This document shows, one piece after another, positions 23,973-32,724 of a stretch of 64,000 nucleotides of DNA. The stretch covers positions 434,001 to 498,000 of the forward strand of contig NZ_CP088082.1 in assembly GCF_021049305.1 (NCBI RefSeq), given 5' to 3'. Under the pieces are notes generated by a model that saw only the letters and a list, made by a program, of their open reading frames with translations, did not search any database and was not told where the DNA came from. Each line of letters opens with the position of its first letter. Positions within the stretch are counted from its first letter, which is position 1. This DNA is from Ideonella dechloratans (GTDB lineage Bacteria; Pseudomonadota; Gammaproteobacteria; Burkholderiales; Burkholderiaceae_C). Made by a program: the position numbers and the translations under genes.

Positions 23973-25133
23973 GTGGAGTGCCGCCGTGTGAGCTTGCCTG
24001 ATCCGATCCGCCTCGTGCCTGACGAGGCCTCCGAGTTCGTCCACCAGAACTTTCGCACCACCATCCGCGGTTCTGCGGTGGTCATCGCCTGCGTGGCCTG
24101 CGTCTATGCCGTGGCGCTCTGGTGGCTGGGCGATGCGCAGTGGTGGCATCACGCGCTCATCGCCCTGCTGGCTGCCGCGCTGCAGCCCTGCTTCGGTCCC
24201 CGCGCGGCCTACCCGGCCTTTCTCGCGGCCCTGCTCCTGCTCATCGGCACCTGCACCCTCTCCATCGCCCATCTGGCGCTGCGCTACGGGCCTTCGGCGC
24301 TCTTCCATGCCCTGCTGCTGGCCTACACGCCGGTGCTGGTCACCTCGGGGCGGCTGCCCCTGTGGGCCAAGGGGCTGCTGGTGGGCGGAGCCTGCCTGCT
24401 GACGCTGTGGCTGGATGCCGCGAGCACGGCACGCTGGGCCCAGCTGTCCGCCGCCGCACCGCTGGATCTGCCCACGGCGGGCACCCTGCGGCAGTTGCGC
24501 AGCATGAACCTGCTGGCGCTGGGGATGGCGCCGGCCGTGCTGGTCTATCACTTCTTCACGCTGGTGCGGCGCCAGCACCATGCCATGGCCGGCCTGGCGC
24601 TGCGCGACCCGATGACGCAGCTGTTCAACCGACGCCATGTGCAGGCCACCGGCGAGGCCCTGGTGGCCCAGCTGCTCCACCGGCCCCAGGGCGGGCCCTT
24701 CAGCGTGGTGCTGCTGGATGTGGACCATTTCAAGGCGGTCAACGACAGTTGGGGCCATGAGATCGGAGATCAGGCCCTGCGTCGGGTGGCTGAGCTGGTG
24801 TCCCGCACGGCCCGCACATCGGACGTGGTGGCCCGCTGGGGCGGCGAGGAGTTCCTGCTGCTGCTGGCCGACACCGACGAGGGCCAGGCCCTGCTGCTGG
24901 CCGAGCGGGTGCGCTGCGCCATCGCCCAGGACCCCCTGGAGGTCCAGGGCCAGCGGGTCGCCCTGACCGTCACGATCGGCGTGGCGCAGTCGCTGCGCGC
25001 CGGCTCGTTCGCCGAGGTGATCCGGCACGCCGACGCCGCGCTCTACGAGGGCAAGCGTCAGGGCCGCAACCGGGTGGTGGCCGCCAGCGGGGTGGGGGTC
25101 GAGGTCCGGCCGGCCGATCTGGCCGGAGCCTGA
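23973..25133 (+). CDS. Membrane-bound GGDEF diguanylate cyclase
   Basis: A 386-residue protein with about five to six N-terminal transmembrane helices (residues about 32-195) and a C-terminal GGDEF domain. The catalytic loop is WGGEEF, with an RxxD inhibitory site (RTSD) five residues upstream. Predicted to make c-di-GMP at the inner membrane in response to an unknown signal. Start uncertain: GTG at 23973 is used, with a second GTG at 23988. It converges with the LysR gene, leaving 7 bp. Confidence 0.85.
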   Translation: MECRRVSLPDPIRLVPDEASEFVHQNFRTTIRGSAVVIACVACVYAVALWWLGDAQWWHHALIALLAAALQPCFGPRAAYPAFLAALLLLIGTCTLSIAHLALRYGPSALFHALLLAYTPVLVTSGRLPLWAKGLLVGGACLLTLWLDAASTARWAQLSAAAPLDLPTAGTLRQLRSMNLLALGMAPAVLVYHFFTLVRRQHHAMAGLALRDPMTQLFNRRHVQATGEALVAQLLHRPQGGPFSVVLLDVDHFKAVNDSWGHEIGDQALRRVAELVSRTARTSDVVARWGGEEFLLLLADTDEGQALLLAERVRCAIAQDPLEVQGQRVALTVTIGVAQSLRAGSFAEVIRHADAALYEGKRQGRNRVVAASGVGVEVRPADLAGA

Positions 25134-25140
25134 GCACGGC

Positions 25141-26070
25141 TCAGGCCCGCGGCCCCGGCAGCTCGCGCAGCCAGGCCACGCAGCGCGCCACCAGAAAGTC
25201 CCGCAGGCGCTGGATGGCCGGGCCCAGGCTGGCCCGGTCCGGGCAGACCATCTGCAGCGGGGCGGGCTCGCCCCAGTCCAGCGGAAAGAGGGCCACGAGG
25301 CGACCGGTGCGCAGGTCTTCGGCCACGTCCAGCGCCGATTTGTAGGCGATGCCCTGGCCCGACAAGGCCCAGCGGCGCACCACTTCGCCATCGTCGCTGA
25401 TCCGGTCCCCACGCACCGGCACGGTCTGCAGGCCGCCCTGGGCCGAGGGCAGGTGGAAGCTCCAGCGCTCGTGGGTGTGCTCGCCCATCACATAGCGCAG
25501 GCAGTTGTGCTGCCGCAGCTCGGCCGGCGTGGCCGGGCGGCCGTGACGTTCCAGATAGGACGGGGCCGCGCAGGCGATGCGACGGTTGTCCGAGGCCAGC
25601 GGCAGCGACACCAGGCCCGAGTCGGCCAGCTGCCCGTAGCGGATGCCGGCGTCCACCGCGGCGCGGAAGAGGTCGGTGAAGCGGTCGCTGACCCGCAACT
25701 GCAGCTGCAGCCGGGGGTGCTCGGCCTGGAAGTCGTCCAGCCAGGGCAGCAGCACCTGCCGGCCCAGGTCCGAGGGCACCGACAGGCGAAGCGGCCCGGC
25801 GATCTCGGCGCGGCCCTGGTCCAGCGCCTCCTGGCCGGCCGCCAGCGCGGCCAGCACGCTGCGGGCATGGGGCAGGTAGCGCGCGCCTTCCTCCGACAGC
25901 CGCATGCTGCGGGTGGAGCGCACCAGCAGGCGCAGGCCCAGTTCGCGCTCGAGCCGCTGCACCGCGCTGCTGGCCAGGGCAGGGGTGAGGTCCAGCAGCC
26001 GGGCCGCGGCCGAGAAGCTCCCGGCCTCGGCGGTCTGGACGAAAACCTGCAGATCGTCGATGCGGATCAT
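25141..26070 (-). CDS. LysR-family transcriptional regulator
   Basis: A 309-residue LTTR with the N-terminal winged helix (MIRIDDLQVFVQTAEAGSFSAAARLLDLTPALASSAVQRLE) and a substrate-binding domain of the CrgA/DsdC-like group. ATG 26070; a longer open frame upstream is rejected because it precedes the canonical LTTR N-terminus. Divergent from the secreted SnoaL-like gene at 26197, so it probably controls the SnoaL-SDR-MFS unit through the 126-bp intergenic region. Confidence 0.88.
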   Translation of the reverse strand: MIRIDDLQVFVQTAEAGSFSAAARLLDLTPALASSAVQRLERELGLRLLVRSTRSMRLSEEGARYLPHARSVLAALAAGQEALDQGRAEIAGPLRLSVPSDLGRQVLLPWLDDFQAEHPRLQLQLRVSDRFTDLFRAAVDAGIRYGQLADSGLVSLPLASDNRRIACAAPSYLERHGRPATPAELRQHNCLRYVMGEHTHERWSFHLPSAQGGLQTVPVRGDRISDDGEVVRRWALSGQGIAYKSALDVAEDLRTGRLVALFPLDWGEPAPLQMVCPDRASLGPAIQRLRDFLVARCVAWLRELPGPRA

Positions 26071-26196
26071 CTTCTTGCCTGTGAAGAAAGTCTTTGAGAT
26101 CGGGTGTTCTTTATCTTGCATGGACGTTAAATCAAAGTCGCTCCCCATGCCGGACCCCGGCTTTTCCTGTCACTCACTGCGAGGGAGCACATCGAC

Positions 26197-26760
26197 ATGC
26201 ACCGTCTTTCTTCACGGCCCACGGGGCTGAACCTTCTGACCATCGTGGCCGCCGTGGCCACTTTGTCGGCCGTGGCCGGCCCCGCCCGCGCCGAGGAGGC
26301 GCTGATCCAGCCCCGCACCCTGGTGGTGGATGCCCAGTTGGACCGGGCCCAGGCCGAGCGCGAGATCCTGGCCGCGCGCCGCTATGGCAGCTTCTGGTCG
26401 ACCGGCGAGGAGGCCCTGGCTCGGGCCGCCCTGGCGCCGGACTTCATGGACCGCACCCTGCCGCCCGGCCGCGCCCAGGGGCTGGCCGGGCCGCTGGCCG
26501 CCTCGGCGGGCTTCCGCCAGGCCGTGCCCGACCTGCGCTGCGAGATCGAGCAGATGATCGTCTCGGGCGACCGGGTGGTGTCCCACCTGCGCTTCACCGG
26601 CCACTTCAGCGGGCAGTTCCATGGTCGCACCGGCCAGGGCCAGGCCATTGACTTCATCGCCACCGACATCTACCGCGTACAGGACGGCCGCATCGCCGAG
26701 AACTGGCACCTCGAGGACAACCTGACCCTGCTGCAGCAAATGGGGCTGGTGGTCCTCTGA
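26197..26760 (+). CDS. Secreted SnoaL-like ester cyclase family protein
   Basis: A 187-residue protein with a Sec signal peptide (LNLLTIVAAVATLSAVAGPARA) followed by a SnoaL/ester-cyclase fold: FWSTGEEALARAALAPDFMDRTLPPGRAQG, then VSGDRVVSHLRFTGHFSGQFHG and the C-terminal DIYRVQDGRIAENWHLEDNL. It is exported to the periplasm, unlike the cytoplasmic homologue at 1474. Good Shine-Dalgarno GCGAGGGAG before ATG 26197. First gene of a unit with the SDR and MFS genes. Confidence 0.78.
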   Translation: MHRLSSRPTGLNLLTIVAAVATLSAVAGPARAEEALIQPRTLVVDAQLDRAQAEREILAARRYGSFWSTGEEALARAALAPDFMDRTLPPGRAQGLAGPLAASAGFRQAVPDLRCEIEQMIVSGDRVVSHLRFTGHFSGQFHGRTGQGQAIDFIATDIYRVQDGRIAENWHLEDNLTLLQQMGLVVL

Positions 26761-26809
26761 ACAGACGCCACCCGCTTCGGGTCACACTCTCACCTTCAGG
26801 AGCATTCCC

Positions 26810-27604
26810 ATGAACATCGATCTCACGGGCCGCGTGGCCCTCGTCACGGCCTCCACCGCCGGCATCGGCCATGCCATCGCCCGCGGTCTGGCCGACAGCG
26901 GCGCCGAGGTGGTGCTGCACGGCCGCAGCGCCGCCACGGTGGACCGGGCCCTGCAATCGCTGCGGGCCGCGCTGCCCGGGGCCCGCCTGCGCGGCGCGGT
27001 GGCCGACCTGAGCGATGCAGCCGGTGCCGAGGCCCTGCTGGCGGCCGTGCCGGCGGTGGACATCCTGGTCAACAACGCCGGCATCTACGGCCCGCAGGAC
27101 TTCTTCGAGACCGACGACGCCACCTGGGAGCGCTACTGGCAGACCAACGTCATGTCTGGCGTGCGCCTGTCGCGGGCGCTGCTGCCGGCCATGGTGGACA
27201 AGGGCTGGGGCCGGGTGGTGTTCATCGCCTCCGAGTCGGCCCGCAACATCCCGGCGGACATGATCCATTACGGTGTCAGCAAGACCGCGCAACTGGCCCT
27301 CTCGCGCGGCCTGGCCAAGCGGGTGGCGGGCAGCGGGGTGACGGTCAACGCCGTGCTGCCGGGGCCCACGCTGTCCGACGGCGTGGCCGAGATGCTCAAG
27401 GACGAGGTCGCCCGCACGGGTCAGTCGCTGGAGGATGTCTTCAACGGCTTCGTCCGCACCCAGCGTCCCAGCTCGATCATCCAGCGCGCCGCCACGGTGG
27501 ACGAGGTGGCCTCGATGGTGGTCTACGTCTGCTCGCCGCAGGCCTCCGCCACCACCGGCGCGGCCCTGCGGGTGGATGGCGGCGTGGTGGACGACATTGT
27601 CTGA
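26810..27604 (+). CDS. Short-chain dehydrogenase/reductase
   Basis: A 264-residue classical SDR: TASTAGIG cofactor loop (residues about 12-19), NNAGIYG (about 87-93), catalytic Ser in FIASESARN and YGVSK (about 156-160). Probably oxidises or reduces a small alcohol/ketone. Lies 49 bp after the SnoaL-like gene, with Shine-Dalgarno AGGAGCA, and 4 bp before the MFS start; the three form an operon. Confidence 0.85.
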   Translation: MNIDLTGRVALVTASTAGIGHAIARGLADSGAEVVLHGRSAATVDRALQSLRAALPGARLRGAVADLSDAAGAEALLAAVPAVDILVNNAGIYGPQDFFETDDATWERYWQTNVMSGVRLSRALLPAMVDKGWGRVVFIASESARNIPADMIHYGVSKTAQLALSRGLAKRVAGSGVTVNAVLPGPTLSDGVAEMLKDEVARTGQSLEDVFNGFVRTQRPSSIIQRAATVDEVASMVVYVCSPQASATTGAALRVDGGVVDDIV

Positions 27605-27608
27605 ACCC

Positions 27609-29012
27609 GTGGCGACGGACCCGGCCCGCCTGGACCGCCGCACCGCCGTCGCCTTGCTGGTGGCGGCGGTGTACTTCATGGAGAACCTGGACGCCACCGT
27701 CATCACGACGGCGCTGCCGGCCATGGCGGGCGACTTCGGCGAGGCCGCGGCCCATCTGTCGGTGGGGATCTCGGCCTATCTGGTGGCCCTGACGGTCTTC
27801 ATCCCCATCAGCGGCTGGGCGGCGGACCGCTTCGGCGCGCGCCGGGTGTTCTCGCTGGCCATCGCGGTGTTCACGCTGGCCTCGCTGGCCTGCGCCGCCG
27901 CGCAAGGCCTGTGGAGCTTCACGCTGGCCCGCACGCTGCAGGGCATCGGCGGGGCGATGATGGTGCCGGTGGGCCGCATGCTGGTGCTGCGCGGCACGCC
28001 CAAGGAAGGCATCGTGCGGGCCGTGGCCATCCTCACCTGGCCGGGGCTGGTGGCCTTCATGCTCGGCCCGCCGGTGGGTGGCTGGATCAGCACCCACTGG
28101 GGCTGGCGCTGGATCTTCTGGCTGAACCTGCCGCTGGGCGGGCTGGCCCTGCTGGCCAGCGCCCGCCTGCTGCCGCCCAGCGCATCGACGGCGCTGGGCT
28201 TCGACCGCCGCGGCTTTGTGCTGACCGGATCGGCGCTGGCCCTGCTGATGGGCGGCATCGAGATGGCCAGCCGGGCCGACCTGCCGGCCTGGGGCTGGGC
28301 GGTGGCGCTGCTGGCGGGCCTGGGCCTGCTGGGCCTGAGCGTGGGGCACCTGCGTCGGGCCCCCGAACCTCTCTTCGGGCTGGCGCCGCTGCGCATCGCC
28401 ACCTTCCGCGCCTGCGCGGTGGGGGGCTCGCTGTTTCGCATGGCCATCAGCGCGGCGCCCTTCCTGCTGCCGCTGATGTTCCAGCTGGGCTTCGGCTGGT
28501 CGGCGGTGGAGGCCGGCGCCATGCTGCTGTGGCTGTTCGCCGGCAACCTGGCCATCAAGCCGGCCACCACGGCGCTGCTGCGTCGCTTCGGCTTTCGGCG
28601 GGTGATGCTGGTCAATGGCCTGCTGGTGGCCCTGGGCTTTGCGGCCTGCGCCGGGCTGGAACCCGACACCCCCCGGCTGTGGACGGCGCTGCTGGTCTTC
28701 ATCAGCGGCATGAACCGCTCCATGCAGTTCACCGCCACCAGCACCCTGGCCTATGCCGATGTGCCGCAGGATCAGATGCGCCACGCCACCACGCTCTTCT
28801 CGGTGCTGGCCCAGATGAACACCGGCATGGGCATCGCGCTGGGCGCCCTGGCCCTGAGCGTCACCGAGTTGCTGCGCGACACCCCGGCCGGCCAGCCCGG
28901 CGTGGGTGACTTCCACGGCGCCTTCCTGGCGATGGCCGGCCTGGCCCTGCTGGCGCTGGTGGATTGCTGGCGCCTGCCGGCCGATGCCGGACAGCGGCTG
29001 CTTCGGCGCTGA
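27609..29012 (+). CDS. MFS drug/solute exporter (DHA2, EmrB/QacA type)
   Basis: A 467-residue inner-membrane transporter of the 14-helix DHA2 type. It shows MENLDATVITTALPAMAGDF, GWAADRFGARRVFSLA (motif A) and LGPPVGGWISTHWGWRWIFWLNLP (motif C region). A GTG start at 27609 immediately follows the SDR stop. Likely exports the substrate or product of the preceding enzymes; drug specificity unknown. Confidence 0.85.
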   Translation: MATDPARLDRRTAVALLVAAVYFMENLDATVITTALPAMAGDFGEAAAHLSVGISAYLVALTVFIPISGWAADRFGARRVFSLAIAVFTLASLACAAAQGLWSFTLARTLQGIGGAMMVPVGRMLVLRGTPKEGIVRAVAILTWPGLVAFMLGPPVGGWISTHWGWRWIFWLNLPLGGLALLASARLLPPSASTALGFDRRGFVLTGSALALLMGGIEMASRADLPAWGWAVALLAGLGLLGLSVGHLRRAPEPLFGLAPLRIATFRACAVGGSLFRMAISAAPFLLPLMFQLGFGWSAVEAGAMLLWLFAGNLAIKPATTALLRRFGFRRVMLVNGLLVALGFAACAGLEPDTPRLWTALLVFISGMNRSMQFTATSTLAYADVPQDQMRHATTLFSVLAQMNTGMGIALGALALSVTELLRDTPAGQPGVGDFHGAFLAMAGLALLALVDCWRLPADAGQRLLRR

Positions 29013-29033
29013 GGGGCCCCGCCGGGCAGGTCG

Positions 29034-29558
29034 TCACGGTGGGGCGGGCTGGGGGGCCTGCAGCTTCTGGTGGATCTCGTAGAGCGCCATCAGCCCGGCC
29101 GTGCCGTAGAAGCGGTGGTATTCCGCCACCATCTCGCCCTCCCGGATGACCGGATCGGTGCCGACAAGGGCGCGGGCGGCCTCGATGTCCGGCACCGCCA
29201 GCACGAACAGGCCGCGCAGGCCCTCCACCCCGTCGGCCGGCCCGGCCAGGGCCAGCGTGCCGGCCTGGGCCAAGCGTCCGATGTTGGCGAAATGACCCTG
29301 GAACATCGCATCCCGGGCGGGGCCGGCCGGCACCGGATGCCCGCTGCTGCGCAACAGCACCAGCACATAGGAACGCATGCCGCGTGCATCCGCGCCCAGG
29401 CGCTGGGCCAGCGCCGCGTCGTAGGCCGGGGCCTCGGCGGCCCGGGCCGGCCGCAGGGGGGCTGCCTGCAGCACGAGGCCGGCGAACAGCGCGCCCAGCA
29501 GTGGCAGGGGCCGGCGGGCCGGTGGGAATGCGCGCAGGGCGGGGGACCGACACAGCAT
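29034..29558 (-). CDS. Secreted YciI-like protein
   Basis: A 174-residue protein with an N-terminal signal peptide (PLLGALFAGLVLQAAPLRPARA) and a YciI-like ferredoxin-fold domain (MRSYVLVLLRSSGHPVPAGPARDAMFQGHFANIGRLAQAGTLALAGP...VPDIEAARALVGTDPVIREGEM). The family is related to muconolactone-isomerase-fold proteins with unclear roles. ATG 29558. Convergent with the MFS gene; apparently a single gene. Confidence 0.78.
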   Translation of the reverse strand: MLCRSPALRAFPPARRPLPLLGALFAGLVLQAAPLRPARAAEAPAYDAALAQRLGADARGMRSYVLVLLRSSGHPVPAGPARDAMFQGHFANIGRLAQAGTLALAGPADGVEGLRGLFVLAVPDIEAARALVGTDPVIREGEMVAEYHRFYGTAGLMALYEIHQKLQAPQPAPP

Positions 29559-29682
29559 GGGCGTGCTCCAGGACCGCGGTGTCCGGATGCTAGGGGCCGT
29601 GTCTGCGGCCGCAAGTGGGGAAAGCCGTGACCGCGGCGCTGGCTTGGACCAGAGGGTGTGAATCAGAAGGTAAACTTCCAAA

Positions 29683-30141
29683 ATGCCGGCTTCGCCTTCC
29701 CCCATCGACCCCGACGAGCTGGGGGCCGCCCTCGGCGAGTTGCGCGGGCTGCTGGGCCGCCTGCAGCGGCGCCTGCGCAGCCAGAGCGAGCTGCGCCAGT
29801 TCAACACCGCCCAGGTGGCGGTGTTCCACCACCTGATCCGGCACGAGGACGCCACCGTGGCCGAGCTGGCCCAGGTCGAGCACATGCGGCCCCAGTCCAT
29901 GGGCGCGGTGGTGGCCAGCCTGCAGGCTCTGGGCCTGGTGCAGGGCCGGCCTGACCCCGGCGATGGCCGCAAGGTGCTGCTGAGCCTGACCGCCGCCGGG
30001 CGACGGGCAGTGCACGACAGCCGCGCCAGCCGGGACGACTGGCTGCTGGCCGCCGTGAGCCGCTTGTGCAGCCCGCAGGAGCAGGCGCTGCTGGTGCAGG
30101 CCGTGCCGCTGCTGGCCCGCCTGGCCGATGCCGAGGACTGA
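29683..30141 (+). CDS. MarR-family transcriptional regulator
   Basis: A 152-residue winged-helix regulator: VAVFHHLIRHEDATVAELAQVEHMRPQSMGAVVASLQALGLV and the wing PDPGDGRKVLLSLTAAGRRAV. Ends 4 bp before the start of the AbrB-type transporter gene, so they share a transcript, and it likely senses a ligand handled by that transporter or by the divergent YciI-like gene. Start at ATG 29683 has no strong Shine-Dalgarno. Confidence 0.87.
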   Translation: MPASPSPIDPDELGAALGELRGLLGRLQRRLRSQSELRQFNTAQVAVFHHLIRHEDATVAELAQVEHMRPQSMGAVVASLQALGLVQGRPDPGDGRKVLLSLTAAGRRAVHDSRASRDDWLLAAVSRLCSPQEQALLVQAVPLLARLADAED

Positions 30142-30145
30142 GCGC

Positions 30146-31237
30146 ATGCCCGCACCATCGCAGGATGTCCGCTCCGCCTCGCTGGCCGTGCGCTGGGCCG
30201 GGCTGCTCGCGCTCACCGCGCTGTTGTCGGGCCTGCTGGCCCTGCTGCGCACCCCGGCGCCCACCCTGCTGGGGGCGATCGTCGCCGGCGTGGTGGTGGC
30301 CCTGGGCGAGCGCCGGGTGCCGGTGCCGATGGCGGGCTTCATGCTGTCGCAGGGCCTGCTGGGCATGATGATCGCCCGCGCCTGCCCCCTGCCGGTGTTC
30401 ACCGAGCTGATGCGGCACTGGGAGGTCTTCCTGCTGGGCGTGACCTCGGTCATCGTGTTGAGCGTGGGCCTGGGCTGGCAGTTGGCCCGCTGGCGGCTGC
30501 TGCCGGGCTCCACGGCCATCTGGGGCTCCTTTCCGGGGGCGGCCACGGCCATGACGCTGCTGGCCGGCGAGTTCGGCGCCGATGTGCGCCTGGTGGCCCT
30601 GATGCAGTACCTGCGGGTGGTGATGGTGGCCTCGCTGATGATGGTGGCCGCGACGGTGGTGGGCGGGGCCGATGCGCCGGCCGGCCACGCACGGGTCGCC
30701 TGGATGGCCCCGGTGGACGGCCGCGGCCTGACGCTGACCCTGGGGGTGGGCGCGCTGGCGGCGCTGGCGGCCTGGCGCTGGCGTCCGCCGGGCGGGGCGC
30801 TGGTGCTGGGCCTGGCCGCCGGGGTGCTGATGCAGGACGTGGCCGGGCTGGACATCGTGCTGCCCCCCTGGCTGCTGGCCGCCGCAGCCCTGTGCCTGGG
30901 CTGGAACATCGGGCAGCGCTTCGACCGGGCGGTGATCCGCCATGCCCTGCGCCTGCTGCCCCGCCTGTTGGCGGTGCTGTCCCTGCTGATCCTGCTGTGC
31001 ACCGGCATGGCCGCGCTGCTGGTGGTCTGGATGGACATCGACCCGCTGACCGCCTACCTGGCCATGAGCCCTGGCGGGGCCGACTCGGTGGCCCTGATTG
31101 CCGCTTCCAGCCATGTGGACGCGCCCTTCGTGATGGCCATGCAGACCGGCCGCCTGCTGGCGGTGCTGGCCGTGGGGCCGGCGGTGGCGCGCTGGGTGTC
31201 CCGGCGTTCGTCCCTGCCACCGGCCCCGGTCCAGTGA
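30146..31237 (+). CDS. AbrB-family membrane transporter (putative ammonia monooxygenase family)
   Basis: A 363-residue integral membrane protein with two repeated halves and about ten helices, matching the membrane 'AbrB' family. The conserved segments are TLLGAIVAGVVVAL, GSFPGAATAMTLLAGEFGADVRLVALMQYLRV and AMSPGGADSVALIAASSHVDAPFVMAMQTGR. Despite the family names it is neither the AbrB DNA-binding factor nor a proven monooxygenase. The ATG at 30146 is used; an ATG at 30128 would overlap marR. Confidence 0.8.
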   Translation: MPAPSQDVRSASLAVRWAGLLALTALLSGLLALLRTPAPTLLGAIVAGVVVALGERRVPVPMAGFMLSQGLLGMMIARACPLPVFTELMRHWEVFLLGVTSVIVLSVGLGWQLARWRLLPGSTAIWGSFPGAATAMTLLAGEFGADVRLVALMQYLRVVMVASLMMVAATVVGGADAPAGHARVAWMAPVDGRGLTLTLGVGALAALAAWRWRPPGGALVLGLAAGVLMQDVAGLDIVLPPWLLAAAALCLGWNIGQRFDRAVIRHALRLLPRLLAVLSLLILLCTGMAALLVVWMDIDPLTAYLAMSPGGADSVALIAASSHVDAPFVMAMQTGRLLAVLAVGPAVARWVSRRSSLPPAPVQ

Positions 31238-31270
31238 CAGATTCGTCATGAGCACATAGCGATCTTTTCC

Positions 31271-31299
31271 TTGGACAGGCGAGGTGGGCCGCCTACAGT
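31271..31299 (+). promoter_or_regulatory. Sigma-70-like promoter of OmpP1/FadL gene
   Basis: TTGGAC at 31271-31276 and TACAGT at 31294-31299 with 17-bp spacing, about 30 bp before the start codon. Predicted transcription start is near 31306. Confidence 0.5.
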
Positions 31300-31312
31300 G
31301 GGCACCCCGTTC

Positions 31313-31328
31313 ATACATCAGGATGTAT
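31313..31328. promoter_or_regulatory. Palindrome ATACATC-AG-GATGTAT over the ribosome-binding site
   Basis: A perfect 7-bp inverted repeat begins a few bases after the predicted transcription start and ends two bases before the start codon. It contains the Shine-Dalgarno AGGA (31320-31323). It could be a repressor operator or a small hairpin presenting the ribosome-binding site in its loop. Confidence 0.5.
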
Positions 31329-31330
31329 CG

Positions 31331-32590
31331 ATGTCTCGCCGTCTCCCGCTGTCCTTGCTGTCCATTCTGCTGGGCAGTGCCAGTGCCCTGCCCGGGGTGG
31401 CCCACGCCACCAACGGCTATTTCGCCCACGGTTACGGCGTCAAGAGCGAGGGCATGGCCGGCACCGGCATCGCGCTGCCGCAGGACGCCCTGACCGGGGC
31501 CACCAACCCCGCGGGAACCGCCTGGGTCGGCGACCGGCTGGATGCCGGCCTGAATGCCTTCCTGCCCAGCCGTGGCGCCAGCATCGAAGGCAATGGCGCC
31601 GGGCTGGACGGCAGCTACAGCGGCAACGGCCGCAAGGCCTTCTTCATTCCCGAGTTCGGCCTGACGCGGCAGCTCGACGAGCGCCTGAGCCTGGGCCTGG
31701 CCGTCTACGGCAACGGGGGCATGAACACCCAGTACGACCGCAGCCCGTTTGCCGCCTTCGGCGAGACCGGGCATACCGGTGTCAACCTGGAGCAGCTCTT
31801 CATCTCGCCCTCGGTGGCCTACCGTTTGAACGAGGACCACGCGGTCAGCGTCGCGCTCAACCTGGCCTGGCAGCGTTTTTCCGCCGAGGGCCTGAGCCCC
31901 TTCACCCCCGCATCACAAGCCCCCACCCAGGTCAGCGGCCTGGGCAATGACAGCTCGGTGGGCGCCGGCGTGCGCCTGGGCTGGATCGGCCAGCTCAGCC
32001 CCGCGTGGCGGCTGGGGGCGACCTGGTCGTCCAAGATCCACGGCCGCTTCGACAAGTACCGGGGGCTGTTCGCCGACCAGGGCAGCTTCGACATCCCGGC
32101 GAATTACGGTGTGGGCCTGGCCTACCAGCCCAGCCAGGACTGGACGCTGGCCCTGGACTACCAGGTGATCCAGTACAGCGGCGTCCAGTCGGTGGGCACG
32201 CCCCTGGCGCCGCTGCTGGCCGGTCAGCCCCTGGGCGCCGATGGGGGCGCGGGCTTCGGCTGGAAGGACGTGCAGGTGGTCAAGCTCGGGGCCGCCTACC
32301 AGTGGTCGCCCGCGCTGACGCTGCGGGCCGGCTACAGCCATGCCACCCAGCCCGTGCCGCAGAGCCAGACCTTCTTCAACATCCTGGCTCCCGGGGTGGT
32401 GCAGGACCATGCCACGCTGGGCCTGAGCTGGAAGACCGGCGAGCGCAGCGAATGGAGCGCCTTCTACGGCCACGCCTTCAAGAAGGCCGTGCATGGCCAG
32501 GGGTCCATCCCGGCCAACTTCGGCGGGGGCGAGGCCAACGTCCACCTGAGCGAGGACGTGATCGGCCTGTCCTGGGGCTGGCTCTACTGA
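31331..32590 (+). CDS. OmpP1/FadL-family outer-membrane transporter
   Basis: A 419-residue outer-membrane beta-barrel with a signal peptide ending VAHA and a mature start TNGYFAHGYGVKSEGMAGTGIALPQDALTG, a hallmark of the OmpP1/FadL family for hydrophobic compounds. Family pattern continues with ATNPAGTAWVGDRLD and a C-terminal aromatic strand DVIGLSWGWLY. ATG 31331 fits the signal peptide; the longer frame upstream crosses the promoter. It may import long-chain fatty acids, hydrocarbons or aromatics. Confidence 0.88.
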   Translation: MSRRLPLSLLSILLGSASALPGVAHATNGYFAHGYGVKSEGMAGTGIALPQDALTGATNPAGTAWVGDRLDAGLNAFLPSRGASIEGNGAGLDGSYSGNGRKAFFIPEFGLTRQLDERLSLGLAVYGNGGMNTQYDRSPFAAFGETGHTGVNLEQLFISPSVAYRLNEDHAVSVALNLAWQRFSAEGLSPFTPASQAPTQVSGLGNDSSVGAGVRLGWIGQLSPAWRLGATWSSKIHGRFDKYRGLFADQGSFDIPANYGVGLAYQPSQDWTLALDYQVIQYSGVQSVGTPLAPLLAGQPLGADGGAGFGWKDVQVVKLGAAYQWSPALTLRAGYSHATQPVPQSQTFFNILAPGVVQDHATLGLSWKTGERSEWSAFYGHAFKKAVHGQGSIPANFGGGEANVHLSEDVIGLSWGWLY

Positions 32591-32623
32591 GCCCCGTCGT
32601 TTGAGACAATCGGGCCCAGATCC

Positions 32624-32639
32624 GCGGACTTGAGTCCGC
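32624..32639. repeat. Inverted repeat GCGGAC-TTGA-GTCCGC between OmpP1 and hydrogenase genes
   Basis: A perfect 6-bp stem with a TTGA loop, 33 bp after the OmpP1-like stop and 85 bp before the hydrogenase start. There is no T-run, so it may act as an RNA-stabilising hairpin or an operator for the hydrogenase genes. Confidence 0.35.
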
Positions 32640-32724
32640 ACGGCCGTTGCCGATAAGAGGATCAGCCGGGTCAGGATGGGCCGCGCCCGGATGAGGGGGC
32701 AACCCTGCGGCACACCTGGATCCG

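Noticed and set aside
29801..31840. A 679-codon minus-strand frame opposite the MarR, AbrB-type and OmpP1 genes
   Set aside because: Gln/His/Gly-rich artefact opposite three genes with clear family signatures and ribosome-binding sites.
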